Numbered from the stretch's first letter, positions 44,626 to 56,923 are shown. The stretch: 64,000 nt of DNA from Limnanthes douglasii subsp. nivea (GCA_036936605.1 JAUPFV010000002.1:250129305-250193304), one strand, 5' to 3'. Notes: generated from the letters alone by a model not told the origin. Made by a program: numbers and translations.

Positions 44626-47600
44626 TCGTTGTGGTGGTGGTTATGATGGTGGTGGGTATAGTGATGGTGGTGGTGATGGTGGTGGCAACGATGGTGACGG
44701 TGTTGGTGCTGACGGTAGTGGTGGCGGCGACGGTGGGTGGTGATGGTAGTTGTGTTGGTAGTGGTAATGGTGGTGGTAGTGGTGGTAGTTGTGGTAGTGG
44801 TGGCGGCGCTTGTGGCGGTGGTATTGGTGGCGGTAGTGGTGGTGGTGGCGGTGGTAGTGGTTGTGGTTGTGGTGATGGTTGTGGCGGTGGTGGTGGTTGT
44901 GGTATGGTGGTGGTGGTTGTGGTGGCGGTGGTGTGGTTGTGGTTGTGGTGGCGGCGATGGTGGTGGCGGTGGTATTGGTGGCGGTGGTGGTGGTTGTGGC
45001 GCTAACGGTAGTGGTTGTTGTGGTGGCAATTGTGGTGGTGGTGACGGTTGTGGTTGCGGCGGCGATGATTGTAGTGCTGGTGGAGGCGGTGCTGACAGTA
45101 GTGGTGATGGTGGTTATGACGGTGATGGTGGTAGGTGTGGCGGTGGTTGGGGCTGTATTGGCGGTGGCGGTGGTAATAGTTGTGGTGGCTGCGATGGTGG
45201 CGGTTCCGGTGGTGTTGGTGATGGTGATATTGGTGGTGGTAGTGGTGGTGGTTGTTGTAGCGGTGGTGGCGGTGCCGTTGCTGGTGGTTGTGGCTGTAGT
45301 GGTGGTGGTGGTGGTGGTTGTGGTGATTGTTGTTGTTGTGGCGGTGGTGGTTGTAGTGGTTGTGGCGGTAGTGGTTTTTGTGGTGGTGGTTTTGGTGGCA
45401 GTGGGGTGGTGGTGGCGGCGGTTGTGGTTGCGGTAGCGATGATTATAATGCTGGTGGTGGCGGTGCTGGTGATGGCGGTGTTGGTGCTGACGGTAGTGGT
45501 GGCGGCGACGGTGGGTGGTGATGGTAGTTGTGTTGGTAGTGGTAATGGTGGTGGTAGTGGTGGTAGTTGTGGTAGTGGTGGCGGCGCTTGTGGCGGTGGT
45601 ATTGGTGGCGGTAGTGGTGGTGGTGGCGGTGGTAGTGGTTGTGGTTGTGGTGATGGTTGTGGCGGTGGTGGTGGTTGTGGTATGGTGGTGGTGGTTGTGG
45701 TGGCGGTGGTGTGGTTGTGGTTGTGGCGGTGGCGATGGTGGTGGCGGTGGTATTGGTGGCGGTGGTGGTGGTTGTGGCGCTAACGGTAGTGGTTGTTGTG
45801 GTGGTAATTGTGGTGGTGGTGACGGTTGTGGTTGCGGCGGCGATGATTGTAGTGCTGGTGGAGGCGGTGCTGACAGTAGTGGTGATGGTGGTTATGACGG
45901 CGATGGTGGTAGGTGTGGCGGTGGTTGGGGCTGTATTGGCGGTGGTAATAGTTGTGGTGGCTGCGATGGTGGCGGTTCCGGTGGTGGTGGTGATGGTGAT
46001 ATTGGTGGTGGTAGTGGTGGTGGTTGTTGTAGCGGTGGTGGCGGTGCCGTTGCTGGTGGTTGTGGCTGTAGTGGTGGTGGTGGTGGTTGTGGTGATTGTT
46101 GTTGTTGTTGTGGCGGTGGTGGTTGTAGTGGTTGTGGCGGTAGTGGTTTTTGTGGTGGTGGTTTTGGTGGTAGTGGGGTGGTGGTGGCGGCGTTTGTGGT
46201 TGCGGTAGCGATGATTATAGTGCTGGTGGTGGCGGTGCTGGTGATGGCGGTGTTGGTGCTGACGGTAGTGGTGGCGGCGACGGTGGGTGGTGATGGTAGT
46301 TGTGTTGGTAGTGGTAATGGTGGTGGTAGTGGTGGTAGTTGTGGTAGTGGTGGCGGCGCTTGTGGCGGTGGTATTGGTGGCGGTAGTGGTGGTGGTGGCG
46401 GTGGTAGTGGTTGTGGTTGTGGTGATGGTTGTGGCGGTGGTGGTGGTTGTGGTATGGTGGTGGTGGTTGTGGTGGCGGTGGTGTGGTTGTGGTTGTGGCG
46501 GTGGCGATGGTGGTGGCGGTGGTATTGGTGGCGGTGGTGGTGGTTGTGGCGCTAACGGTAGTGGTTGTTGTGGTGGTAATTGTGGTGGTGGTGACGGTTG
46601 TGGTTGCGGCGGCGATGATTGTAGTGCTGGTGGAGGCGGTGCTGACAGTAGTGGTGATGGTGGTTATGACGGCGATGGTGGTAGGTGTGGCGGTGGTTGG
46701 GGCTGTATTGGCGGTGGCGGTGGTAATAGTTGTGGTGGCTGCGATGGTGGCGGTTCCGGTGGTGGTGGTGATGGTGATATTGGTGGTGGTAGTGGTGGTG
46801 GTTGTTGTAGCGGTGGTGGCGGTGCCGTTGCTGGTGGTTGTGGCTGTAGTGGTGGTGGTGGTGGTTGTGGTGATTGTTGTTGTTGTGGCGGTGGTGGTTG
46901 TAGCGGTTGTGGCGGTAGTGGTTTTTGTGGTGGTGGTTTTGGTGGCAGTGGGGTGGTGGTGGCGGCGGTTGTGGTTGCGGTAGCGATGATTATAGTGCTG
47001 GTGGTGGTGGTGCTGGTGATGGCGGTGTTGGTGCTGACGGTAGTGGTGGCGGCGACGGTGGGTGGTGATGGTGGTTACGACGGCGATGGTGGTTGGTGTG
47101 GCGGTGGTTGGGGCTGTGTTGGTGGTGGTTGTGGTTGTGGTTGTGGCGGTGGTGGTGGTTGTGGTGGCGGTGCCAATGGTGGTGGTGGTTGTGGTGCCGG
47201 TGTCGATGGTTGTGGCGGTAGTGGTGGTGGTTATGGTGGTGGTTGTAGTTGTGGTTGTGGTGATTGTTGTTGTTGTGGCGGTGGCGGTTGTAGTGGTTGT
47301 GGCGGTGGTGGTGGGGTAGTAGCGGTGGTGGTGGTGGCGGCGGTGGTTGTGGTGGTGGTATTGGTGGTGGTTGTGGGGGTGGTGGCGTTGTGGCGGTGGT
47401 GGCGGTGCCGGTGCCGGTGGTTGCGGCGGTAGTGGTGGTGGTTGTGGTTGTGGCGGTGGTGCTTGTGGTGGTGGTTGTGGTTGTTGTTGTGGTGATTGTT
47501 GTGGTTGTGGCAGTGGCGGTTATAGTGACAGTGGCGGTGACAGTGGCGGTGGTTGTGCCGGTAGTGGTAGTTGTCGTAGCGGTGGTGGCAGCGGCGACGA

Positions 47601-47727
47601 AAGCAGCAGCGGCTATTTTGGTAGTGGTTGTGGTTGTTGTTTTGGTGGCGGCTGCGACGGCAGCAACGACTGTTTTGGTAGTGGTGGTTGTTGTTTTGGT
47701 GGTGAGGGCGGTGATTGTATTTTTTAA
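44626..47727 (+). repeat. GGN-rich array with about 775-bp higher-order units
   Basis: About 3.1 kb of nearly pure (G G/T N) triplets, mostly ggt, ggc, gtg and tgt. A marker string tgttggtgctgacgg occurs at 44701, 45479, 46251 and 47026, so consecutive units are 778, 772 and 775 bp. All differ by multiples of three. The last unit decays after about 47060 into a different GGN order, with tail variants (gacagtggcggt) to 47727. Several plus-strand frames stay open for 350-380 codons because GGN triplets rarely give stops, so these Gly- or Val-rich ORFs are not evidence of genes. The plus strand is strongly G-rich with almost no A. Confidence 0.93.
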
Positions 47728-48599
47728 ATTAATAAAATGAATAAAATTACTTTTTAATTGGAATGGTATTTTTGAACTTCCAAAAATCTTATACCCTTGT
47801 TGGAATTATGAAAATTTGGTGTATGTATTAAAAAATTTGAAAATTTTGATGTATCTTTTAGGAACTAACCCAAAAAAATATTCCAAAATTTGCATGTTTC
47901 TTCAATATTAATTTTATTTTAAAATAAATATTAGTTTTAACCTTTTTTCGTTATAATAAAACATTAATATTATAACTAAAAAACTATACCATTATTACTG
48001 TGATTTTATTATTATTATTACTAGTAATAAATCCAGAATACATTTATAAGTGATACGAGGTATTGAAGTTATGTCGAAAAGAAGGCCATATAGCAGAGTC
48101 ATGGACTCCTAATAATAGATTTTTTTTTTAAAATGGATTGTTAGTTAATTATTTGTCATGTTTTATTTCTCAATTATATGATTTTTTTTCCATACTGCTT
48201 TTTATATTATTTAAAATTATTTTATATTGCCAAGCAGAAGAAAATGAACGAAATCATAGTTTCAAAGAAAAGTTAAGGTTTTTTAGAAAATGAAAAATAT
48301 AATTAAAAAAAAAAAAGAGATTATGTTAATTTTGATTATCAAACTATTGAAAAATAATATAAATTATGTATTACCATGTTGACATGTAATAAATACATAT
48401 TAAAAGTTGGTTGAGTTATATATTTATTTTTTATGAGTAATTTTGTAGTAGTTACGGATAAAATAATAAAATAATACACAATCATGACTAACAATTCATA
48501 TAAATCCGAATTACGGTTGTTTATATGTTGCCATTATAGAGAGCAGAAGACCTGGAGTGTGAATTCGGCTGAAGAGTTAGGTTGCTCAATTTTGTGTCG
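47728..48599. other. A/T-rich intergenic stretch
   Basis: No gene is seen. The sequence has many A and T runs and short att repeats (about 48010). It ends at the LINE target site. Confidence 0.6.
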
Positions 48600-48618
48600 A
48601 AAAAAGTAAGATGGTTTC
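48600..48618. repeat. Target-site duplication of the LINE, left copy
   Basis: aaaaaagtaagatggtttc (19 bp, the first six being A) recurs at 54625-54643 after the poly(A) tail. Confidence 0.9.
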
Positions 48619-48976
48619 GAGTGAACCTAAGAGAGGGAAAAAGAGTTTTGGGCTCCAAGAATTAGTTTCTTCCTCTTTTCTTCGCCGGATCTTCACCGGA
48701 GCTTTGACTTCTTCTCTTCCCCTGTTCTCTGCTTCTGATCTGTTTCTTCAGATCGTTTTGGTTCCCCTGCCTTCCTGGTCTCTCTGCTTTTGATTTATTT
48801 TTCGTTCTTTCCTGTAAAGCTTCCTCTGCTTTGCTGTTGAAGATTGTTTTCGTTTAACAATTATCTTGTTTCGATTTTGTTTGTTTAGTCTGGTGGCGCT
48901 TTCATCTTTTGTTTCTTCAAATTATTCTGTTTTGAGTTTTGAATGTTAACAGAGTATGTCACTATAAGTCTTTAAA
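48619..48976 (+). promoter_or_regulatory. 5' UTR and internal promoter region of the LINE
   Basis: It starts gagtgaacctaagagagg right after the TSD and is pyrimidine-rich, with many ctt and tct repeats. The internal LINE promoter should lie here; no specific box is certain. Confidence 0.5.
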
Positions 48977-50329
48977 ATGGGGGATCTTGATAAGGAAGAG
49001 TTTCCGGCTCTTCGTCCTGTGACAAGTATTCCTAATCAGTGGAATAAGAAGTTTGTCGAATTATTCAAGAACGAAGATAACACAAAGTCTTATAAGCCGG
49101 AATTTATTCAAAAAACAGAGCATCATGTTTCTGTTCAATTCAGTGAGGATGATAAACAGAGTCTGTTAAAAAACTCAAGAACAACGTTAATTGGAAAATT
49201 CAGTGCTGGTATTCCTAAGAAGCAGAAGTTGGATGCTTTCTTGGAGAAGTTGAAATTTCGTGGTTCATATTGGTACAAAGTATGGGATTCTCACCATATC
49301 TTCTTTGAGTTCGTTTTAAAAGAAGATGTGTCAAAGCTCTGGGCTCGTGGTATATGGCGTTTTGATGATATGGTGATGAGGGTTCTGAAATGGTCTCACA
49401 ATTTCAACAAAAAGTTTGAAGATCCAACTGTATTGTTGTGGGTCAGGTTCGAGCATCTACCGGAATGTCTGTTTGACTCTAATCTGGTTAACGTAATAGC
49501 CTCTGCTATTGGACCAATTTACAAGGTCTTTGTGCCCAATGAGAATCGTGCTCATGCTGGTGTATGCTATGCTCAGTTGGAAGTTGATGTTTCCAAACAT
49601 CTTCAACGGAAAATGTGGATTGGTTTCGGGGCTAATGATGGTCATTGGATATCGATTAGCTATAAGAATGTTCCATCTTATTGTTCTAACTGCTATCATA
49701 TAGGACATTCTTGTGCTGATTGTAAGAAGGATAGGGCTGGTGTCTTGGAAAAGAATGTGAATCAAGTAGACAGTCAGATTAAAGACAAGAGTTTTGGTGA
49801 TTTGGTTGATAATGTTGTGGTAAGCAAGACTTCTGAGGAATTTGTCCAATCTGTTGATCTGGTTTCTGGTGCTAAGGAGATTTCAAAAGAAACTCTTAAA
49901 GTTTATAAAAGGAAGTTGAAATCTGTTGTGGTGCAAAATGATTTGGATAATGAAATAAAAGAAAGCATTAAGGAGAAATCTCATTTGATTGACAATGTTG
50001 AAAATGTTCAACAAAATTCTGACATTGGTATTACAAGCTGTGATACTAGTAATGGTGTAATTGAAGCATTAAAGAAAATTGAAGAAACTACATATGTTGA
50101 TGTAGATTCTCTTGATACAAATATTATGACTCCTAATAATTTGGAAGATTGTGTTTCTCCAGATCCTAATAGGGGGAGCTGTTCTCCTCAGAATAGCTTC
50201 AGTGATATTCTTTCTTCTAGGCTGAAATCTGCAAGGAAAATTAGATCAAAGGAAAAGTTAAAAATCAAGTCTCTTGGATTAGGAGACAAAATTTACAAAT
50301 CATTCTCTGATAATGATCAGAGTGATTAA
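48977..50329 (+). CDS. LINE ORF1 protein (DUF4283, CCHC zinc knuckle)
   Basis: 450 residues. The ATG at 48977 opens MGDLDKEEFPALRPVTSIPN. DUF4283 covers about residues 45-190 (SRTTLIGKFSAGIPKKQKLD, WYKVWDSHHIFFEFVLKEDV, ARGIWRFDDMVMRVLKWSHN, LWVRFEHLPECLF). A zinc knuckle lies at residues 234-252 (YCSNCYHIGHSCADC, C-x2-C-x4-H-x4-C). The Asp/Ser-rich C-terminal half has charged helices. It binds LINE RNA and forms the RNP needed for retroposition. The frame is intact. The stop at 50327-50329 overlaps the ORF2 start by 17 nt. Confidence 0.9.
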   Translation: MGDLDKEEFPALRPVTSIPNQWNKKFVELFKNEDNTKSYKPEFIQKTEHHVSVQFSEDDKQSLLKNSRTTLIGKFSAGIPKKQKLDAFLEKLKFRGSYWYKVWDSHHIFFEFVLKEDVSKLWARGIWRFDDMVMRVLKWSHNFNKKFEDPTVLLWVRFEHLPECLFDSNLVNVIASAIGPIYKVFVPNENRAHAGVCYAQLEVDVSKHLQRKMWIGFGANDGHWISISYKNVPSYCSNCYHIGHSCADCKKDRAGVLEKNVNQVDSQIKDKSFGDLVDNVVVSKTSEEFVQSVDLVSGAKEISKETLKVYKRKLKSVVVQNDLDNEIKESIKEKSHLIDNVENVQQNSDIGITSCDTSNGVIEALKKIEETTYVDVDSLDTNIMTPNNLEDCVSPDPNRGSCSPQNSFSDILSSRLKSARKIRSKEKLKIKSLGLGDKIYKSFSDNDQSD

Positions 50330-53300
50330 CTGGAATGCTCGTGGTGTGTCTAACAGACCCACTTTGAGAAGGCTAAAGTCGATTAAAATTTATGAGAATA
50401 TTAAGGTCATGATGATTCAGGAGCCTATGTCTAAAGGAGAAAGAATTAATGCTGTTGCTGAGATTCTGGGTTTTGATAACTGTGTTGCTAACACATCTGA
50501 CAAATTGTGGATCTTTTGGGTGTCTGAGGTTAACATTAAGGTCATTCTTAATGCGGAGCAGTGTATTCACATGGAGTGGAAGTATCCTAGTATAAATGAT
50601 GTATTCTATGTTAGTGCTATCTATGCTAAATGTAATAGGCAGCAAAGGGTTGAGCTTTGGGACTGTATTAAAGCTTTCTGTGTATATGACAAGCCTTGGT
50701 TGTGTGTAGGGGATTTTAACACTATTTCTATGCATGATGAGCAGTTGGGGTGTGTTACTTCTAGTCAGTCTAGTATGAATGACTTTAATGAGATGATTAG
50801 AAGCTGTGATCTTCATGATGCTGGTTTTTGTGGTTCTAAATTCACTTGGGCTAGAGGAAACAAGTGGAGAAGGCTGGATAGGGCTCTCATTAATGATAAA
50901 TGGGTGGAGGTGTTTTCTGATACTCAGGTGTTGCACATGGCCAGAACTTGTTCTGACCATGCGCCTCTTTTAATAATGGTTCATTCTAACAATGATATTA
51001 ATAATGCTAATAGGAAAAAGAATTTTCGTTTTCTAAACTTTTGGTGTAATGATGAATCTTTTCTAAGTACTGTGATGCATGATTGGAATCTTCCTATGGT
51101 CTGTCATCCTAGTAAAACTTTCTGGTTTAAGCTCAGAAGATTGAAAAGGTGTCTTAAAGATTGGAGCAAAGATAGGTTTGGTAATATTTTTGATAGTGTA
51201 AAGGAGGCTGATAGTAAAGTCAAAGCTATGGAAATTCTTCACTATTCTAACAATGATGTGCAGTCAGCATCTAACTTAGCTATGGCTAATGCTTTATATC
51301 TTAAAGCTCTAAGGAATGAAGAGTATTTCCTAAGGCAGAAATGCTTTAACAACTGGCTTCATGAAGGTGACTCTAATTCTAAAATCTTTTACAACTATAT
51401 TGCTAAGAAAAAAAGAATGAATGAGATAAGAAGTGTTAGAGATAGAGATACCTGGATCCTGGATAAACAGGGGATTGGTAACTCTGCTGCTAGCTACTTC
51501 AAAAGCATCCTTACTGCTGATCCCTACATTGATAAAGATGATGAGGTCAGGCTTTTAAATGATTTACATTTTGAATGTATTCCTTCTTTGGTTTCATCTG
51601 TTGACAATAATTTGTTGCTCTGTGAAATAACTGTGGATGAAATTTGGAAGGTTATTTGTAATATGAAGGGGGACAGTGCCCCTGGGATTGATGGTTTCAA
51701 TCTTATGTTTTTCAAATCCTGTTGGCAGATTATTAAACTTGATCTATGCTTGGCTTTTAATACCTATATTAATGGTTGTCTTATTCCTTCTGGTATATTT
51801 GCTACTGGAATTTGTTTAATACCTAAAAAGTCTAATCCTGTTTGGTGGGATAGTTATAGACCGATTGGTCTATGCACTATGGTAAACAGAATCTTTTCTG
51901 CTCTTGTGAATTCTAGATTGGCTGCAATTCTATCTAAAATTGTTTCTAAGAGTCATTCTGCATTTGTTAAGGGAAGGTTGATACATGAAAATATCCTATT
52001 GGCTAAGGAATTACTTTTTGATATTAATAAAAGACCTAAAAGGGGTAATATGGTTGTTCAGTTGGATATGTCTAAAGCCTTTGACAGGCTGTCTCACTCC
52101 TTTATCTTAAAAGTCTTAAAATCCTTTGGTTTTAGTAATAGATTTGTTAATCTTATTAAAGGCTTAATATCTGAGGTTCATTTTCAATGCTCATTAATGG
52201 TGGTTCTTATGATTATTTCAAAATGATTAGGGGTATCAGGCAGGGAGATCCTATTTCTCCTAGCCTGTTTATTCTTAGTGAGGAATTTCTTAGTAGAGGT
52301 CTTCATGCTCTATTCATTTCTAATCCTTCTATTAGTTATAGTTCTAGATGCTCTTTAACCATTCCTAGTTTGATGTTTGCTGATGACATCTTAATTTTTT
52401 CTAATAGCAAGGCTTCTTCTATAACTTTACTTAGCAATTTTTTAGATTTGTATCAGGCAGTATCTGGTCAAGCTATAAATAAGTCTAAGACTAAGTTAAT
52501 TGTTTCTAGTAAGATGCACTGTTCTAGGAGGCAAGAACTTAAAATTCAGACTGGATTTGAGGTTGATTTTCTTCCTCTATCTCATCTTGGAATTGTTATT
52601 GCTAATAATAATAAAGCTAATGTATTTCTTCCTTTACTTAATAAGATTAATGATAGAATTTCTATTTGGGAGAGCAAAGTTCTGTCCTATGGTGGCAGGC
52701 TTTCTCTTATCACTAATGTTTTGCTTCCTATTGTATACTATTGGCTGCAATGTTGTGATCTTCCTAAGTCTATCATCTATAAGATTGATCTGATATGCAA
52801 CGAATTCCTATGGAGGTCTAAGCATAGCCAGAAGTCTATTCATTGGTCTACTTGGGGCTACATATGCAAGCCTTTTCAAGAGGGTGGTCTCAATGTCAGG
52901 TCTATTATGGATATGCAAAATTGCTTTTCTCAGAAGCTGTGGTTCTTATTCAGAAAGAATGCAATGAATAATATATATTGTAAGTTCAATCATCCTCTTT
53001 ATGTTAATATTAAGGGCTCTAATGTTTGGAAGAGATTATGCAACATAAGAGAGCAGGCTGACAAGAACGTTACCTGGTCTTTGGGTAATGGAAATATCGA
53101 CTTCTGGAAGGATTCTTGGCATGATATGCCTGCTATTGCAACTGAGCTTGGGATGTCCTGGTTCATAAATGTAAAGGTTAACTCTTATTGGCATAACAAT
53201 GGATGGTATTTAAATGATGTTCAAAGTCTTATTGGTTCTGATAGAATTAGTAAAATTATGAAAACTTACATTGTTGACAATGAGGATGCCATTCGCTGGA

Positions 53301-54400
53301 CTGCTTCTGACAATGGTAATTTTCACCTGAAGTCTACATGGGAGCAAATAAGAGATAAGTCCACTGTCTCAACTATATATAAAAAGTTATGGAATGCTAA
53401 AATCCCTAGGAAATTTTCTTTTATGACTTGGAAGATTTTGCAGAACTTTATATCTGTTGATTCTATTTTGATTAAAAGACACTTTGTTTTGGTTTCAAAA
53501 TGTGCTTTCTGCGAGCATTGTGAAGACACAAATCATTTATTCATTAGTTGCTCTTTTGCCTGGCAGATATGGAACTGGTTTTCAGTTTCATTTAAGATTA
53601 ACATGAAAAGAAATATGATTTTTACTCATGCTTTAAAGTGCTGGTTCAGCTTTTCAAAAGCAAAATTTCATATTACTCGTTTAATCCCTCAAATCATATT
53701 TTGGGTTATTTGGAAGGCCAGAAACATGTTTAAGCATGATGGTATATGTTTAAGTGTTCCTAAGGCCATTGATAAAGTTATCTCTGTCATTAAAGGTCTA
53801 GAATCTAATGGTTCTTTTAATCTGAAGCACTGGTCGGGTGTTAATAGTGCAGGCTCGATTTTTGGATGCAATAGTTCAATAAGAAAGAAAGTTTTGCCTT
53901 CGTACCTGAAGTGGTCTCGTCCGATGCCTGGTCGCATAAAGCTAAATGTTGATGCGTCTTGCATCAGCAATGGAGAGTCAGCTGCTGGAATTGTGTTCAG
54001 AGACACGGAGGGCGTGATCTTGGCTGCCTATGGCTATCTGTTGGGCAAGAAGTCTCCTCTTCAGGCTGAAACCCTTGCATTACTTTTGGGGCTTACTATC
54101 TGTTTCAAGGAGAACTGGAACAGCGTCGACGTTGAGTCCGATTCGCTGATTCTTATCAATCAGCTTGCTTCTAAGGTAGAATATGAAGATGATATAGTGC
54201 GATTCTGCAGAGATGCTTTGAAGACTGGTATAACTGTTACTCACATCTCAAGGGTCCAGAATCAAGCGGCCGATTGGCTCGCGAAGTGGACCCTTAAGTG
54301 TAAGCAGAAATTGGTCTTCAACAACCAATCTGCTCCACCTGATTTACTCGCCATATCTTTTTTGGAAAGTTTGGATCTAGGCTATGTTGTGAGGGAATGA
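50313..54400 (+). pseudogene. LINE ORF2 protein (endonuclease, RT, RNase H) with one frameshift
   Basis: The ATG at 50313 lies inside the end of ORF1. An AP-type endonuclease covers about residues 1-230 (VINWNARGVSNRP, GDFNTI, SDHAPLL). RT includes GDSAPGIDGFNLMFFKSCWQ, YRPIGLCTMVNRIFSALVNS, HSAFVKGRLIHENILLAKEL, LDMSKAFDRLSHSF, then across the frame change GIRQGDPISPSLFI and the catalytic MFADDILIFSNS (about 52375). A zf-RVT segment (PRKFSFMTWKILQ, CAFCEHCEDTNHLFISC) and RNase H (KLNVDASCISNGESAAGIVF, VESDSLILINQLASK, HISRVQNQAADWLAKW) follow. Loss of one T in a T run at about 52177-52181 shifts the frame; the second part is open from 52187 to the stop at 54398-54400. All catalytic motifs I can see are otherwise intact. 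Confidence 0.9.
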
Positions 54401-54630
54401 TTGTGTTGTAAAGAATGAAGCTTGATTTAGGGTTCGATGTGGAGGTCGGCTTGGTGTTGGGAGGTGTTGGAAAGAGGAAGAAGATGGTGTTTTGTTCCTA
54501 ATCGATTAGGGTTAGGGATTTTGACCATATGGGTCGATTTTGTTTGTATTTGTTTTGTTTGTTGGGCCTTATTTTTGGGCTGAATTGGTTTTTCATTCAA
54601 TATATGGTATTCTTTTGCTTAAAAAAAAAA
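54401..54630 (+). other. 3' UTR and poly(A) end of the LINE
   Basis: A G/T-rich tail (ggttagggattttgaccata, gtttgtatttgttttgtttg) ends tcttttgctt followed by A10, then the second TSD copy (54625-54643 overlapping the last A residues). Confidence 0.8.
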
Positions 54631-54643
54631 GTAAGATGGTTTC

Positions 54644-55651
54644 AGTGCGATTGGGAATAAAATAATTTAAATTTTAAATTTTGTTTAAATGAATAAATAG
54701 TTTTGAGAAATTTTTATTTGAATCGGTACTCATTCCGATTGTTTTTTTTTGTTCATTTATATTTCGTTGAAATCTTGATTTTAGGGATCACAATTCATAT
54801 TAACTCTTATTTTATTTTATTAAAAAAAAATTGCCGTCAAAATTTCTTTTAAAAAAACTCAATTTTGTTCAAACAAAAAAAATAAATAAATAGATAACAC
54901 AGAGCTAGAATAACTGGTACGATATTTCTAAAGTTTAAAGCTATATCTTTTCAAATTGGTAGTCCATCGTAATAACTCAAAGTCAGAACATAAAAAGTCA
55001 TATTAGCCATCAATAATGTTGACAAAAAATAAAAAGTTCATACCGAAATTTTGGGAGTTATCTAAAATATATTTTAGCATTTAACTCTTGAATGTAATGG
55101 AAGATTGATGGGAGGATCAGAAAAAATGTGTGTAATGGTTACATCTAGAAAATGAATAATGTAATAGATTTAAACGATGGTCTGAACAAAATTTGGAAGA
55201 CATATGCCACATGTAGTGCACTATTTCTCGAGTTGATTTCTTTTTTCCGTTAAATAATTTTATCAATGGTTAGATTATCGGGCGGAGTCATTCCCGCTGT
55301 TAATATTTTTATTTCCTCTATTTTAAAAAACAACATGTGTTTTTATGTTTCTAGCCTTCACTTTACTTCGAATTTATGTTTCTTTTGCCATTATGCACTT
55401 GCACCAAAAACAAAACAACAGATCGTATATAACAAATACAAGAAAATCATCCGGATCTTGAAACAAAGAATTGTTCAACAGGTTTATCCCAGAGGTTAGC
55501 TTTCATGTCAAATCATTCTCTCCAACTTTCCCTCAAGGGAGACTGCCCTCTTCCCGATTTGGGCAACAAAGCATCCTCGATCCCGTTAGCCCCAATCATC
55601 TTCCTCATAATCCCTTCATCCACAGGAATATCATTGGATCCAAACACAGTC
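54644..55651. other. A/T-rich stretch with part of an unrecognised exon
   Basis: No gene is seen up to about 55500. On the minus strand 55650-55510 encodes PVDEGIMRKMIGANGIEDAL then LPKSGRGQSPLRESWRE and a stop, continuing from the repeat unit to its right. I recognise no family. Confidence 0.3.
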
Positions 55652-56923
55652 TTACTCTTGTTACCATTATTATTTCCTGCTCGAGCTCGGTATCTTGGTT
55701 CTCGTCGTCTTCATTCAATATGATATTAGCAGCGTCGTTTGGATCAGTATCGGGTTTTAGCATGGAGGTTGTACGGAGAGTGAGAGAAGTAGAGAAGGAC
55801 AAATGTAGAGGAGAGTGATTGATGCAAGGAGAAGCACAACCGAGACGACGCAGACGAAACCTACAAGATTGAAGCATATTGTTGTTTAGCCGTGATTACT
55901 GATCGATTTACGACATAAACAAATGAATATTGAATTTTATTTTGTATTTATACAAGGATACTAATGGTTTATTCTCCCTAGAGTAAGGAGAACTTTTCTA
56001 AATTATGGAGGAAACAAAAATTATAACGGAGGAAATAGCTTCAGCCTAGATTGTTTTAGGTGTAGCGGTTGGGATCATATCTGATACTGATATAAGTATC
56101 AATGTTAGTTATATTGTGAAATTTTTATTTTTCCTTATATCCCTTCCCATCTCTAAATTTTTCTTCGGTTCCCATAGCAGCAATTTTTCTTACTTTTGTT
56201 ACCATTATTCTTTCCTGCTCGAGATCGGTATCTTGGTTCTCGTCGTCTTCATTCGATAGGATATTAGCAGCGTCGTTTGGATCAGTATTGGGCTTTAGCA
56301 TGGAGCTTGTACGGAGAGTGAGAGGAGTAGTAAGAAAGACGAGTGTAGAGGAGAGTGATTGATGCGAGGAGAAGCACTACCGAGACGTTGGCGCAGACGA
56401 CACCTACGAGATTGAAGTATAATGTTGTTTAGCCGTGATTACTGATCAATTTACGACATAAACAAACGAATATTGAATTTTAAATTTGTATTTATACAAG
56501 GCTACTAATGGTTTATTCTCTCTAGAGTAAGGAGAACTTTTCTAAATTATGGAGGAAATAGCTTCAACCTAGATTATTTTACACGTAGCGGTTGGAATCA
56601 TATCTCAAACTTATATAAGTATCAATGTTAGTTATATTGTGAAATTTTTATTTTTCTTTATATCCCTTCTCATCTCTAAATTTTTCTTCGGTTCCCATAG
56701 GAGCAATTTTTCTTACTCTTGTTACCATTACTCTTTCCTGCTCGAGCTCGGTATCTTGGTTCTCGTCGTCTTCATTCGATAGGATATTAGCAGCGTTGTT
56801 TGGATCAGTATCGGGTTTTAGCATGGAGGTTGTACGGAGAGTAAGAGGAGTAGAGAGAAAGACGAGTGTAGAGGAGAGTGATTGATGCGAGGAGAAGCAC
56901 AACCGAGATGACGCAGGAGACAC
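55605..56923 (-). pseudogene. Repeated unrecognised exon in the triplicated unit
   Basis: On the minus strand each unit encodes a Ser/Thr/Arg-rich start followed by TLRTTSMLKPDTDPN and (N/D)EDDENQDTELEQE. Copy 1 (55877-55605) and copy 3 (56923-56648) are open; copy 2 has changes. The basic, Ser-rich start resembles a transit peptide, but I do not recognise the protein. Copy 1 alone joins to a downstream exon-like stretch (55650-55510). Probably duplicates of a first exon. Confidence 0.4.

Larger units (their letters stand above)
48619..54630 (+). mobile_element. L1-type LINE, near full length
   Basis: 6.0 kb bounded by a 19-bp TSD, with a 5' UTR of about 358 bp, ORF1, overlapping ORF2, a 3' UTR of 230 bp and a short A10 tail. 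ORF1 has a DUF4283 domain and one CCHC knuckle. ORF2 has endonuclease, RT, zf-RVT and RNase H. Only one clear disabling change is seen (a frameshift in ORF2), so it is young compared with the LTR elements in the window. Confidence 0.94.

Noticed and set aside
44619..45029. Pro/His/Thr-rich minus-strand ORF
   Set aside because: It is the reverse frame of the same GGN array.
44737..47432. Three very long Gly/Cys-rich ORFs (346-381 codons) on the plus strand
   Set aside because: They arise because GGN triplets contain no stops; neighbouring frames give equally long Val/Trp-rich ORFs. No start context, domain or codon signal supports a gene.
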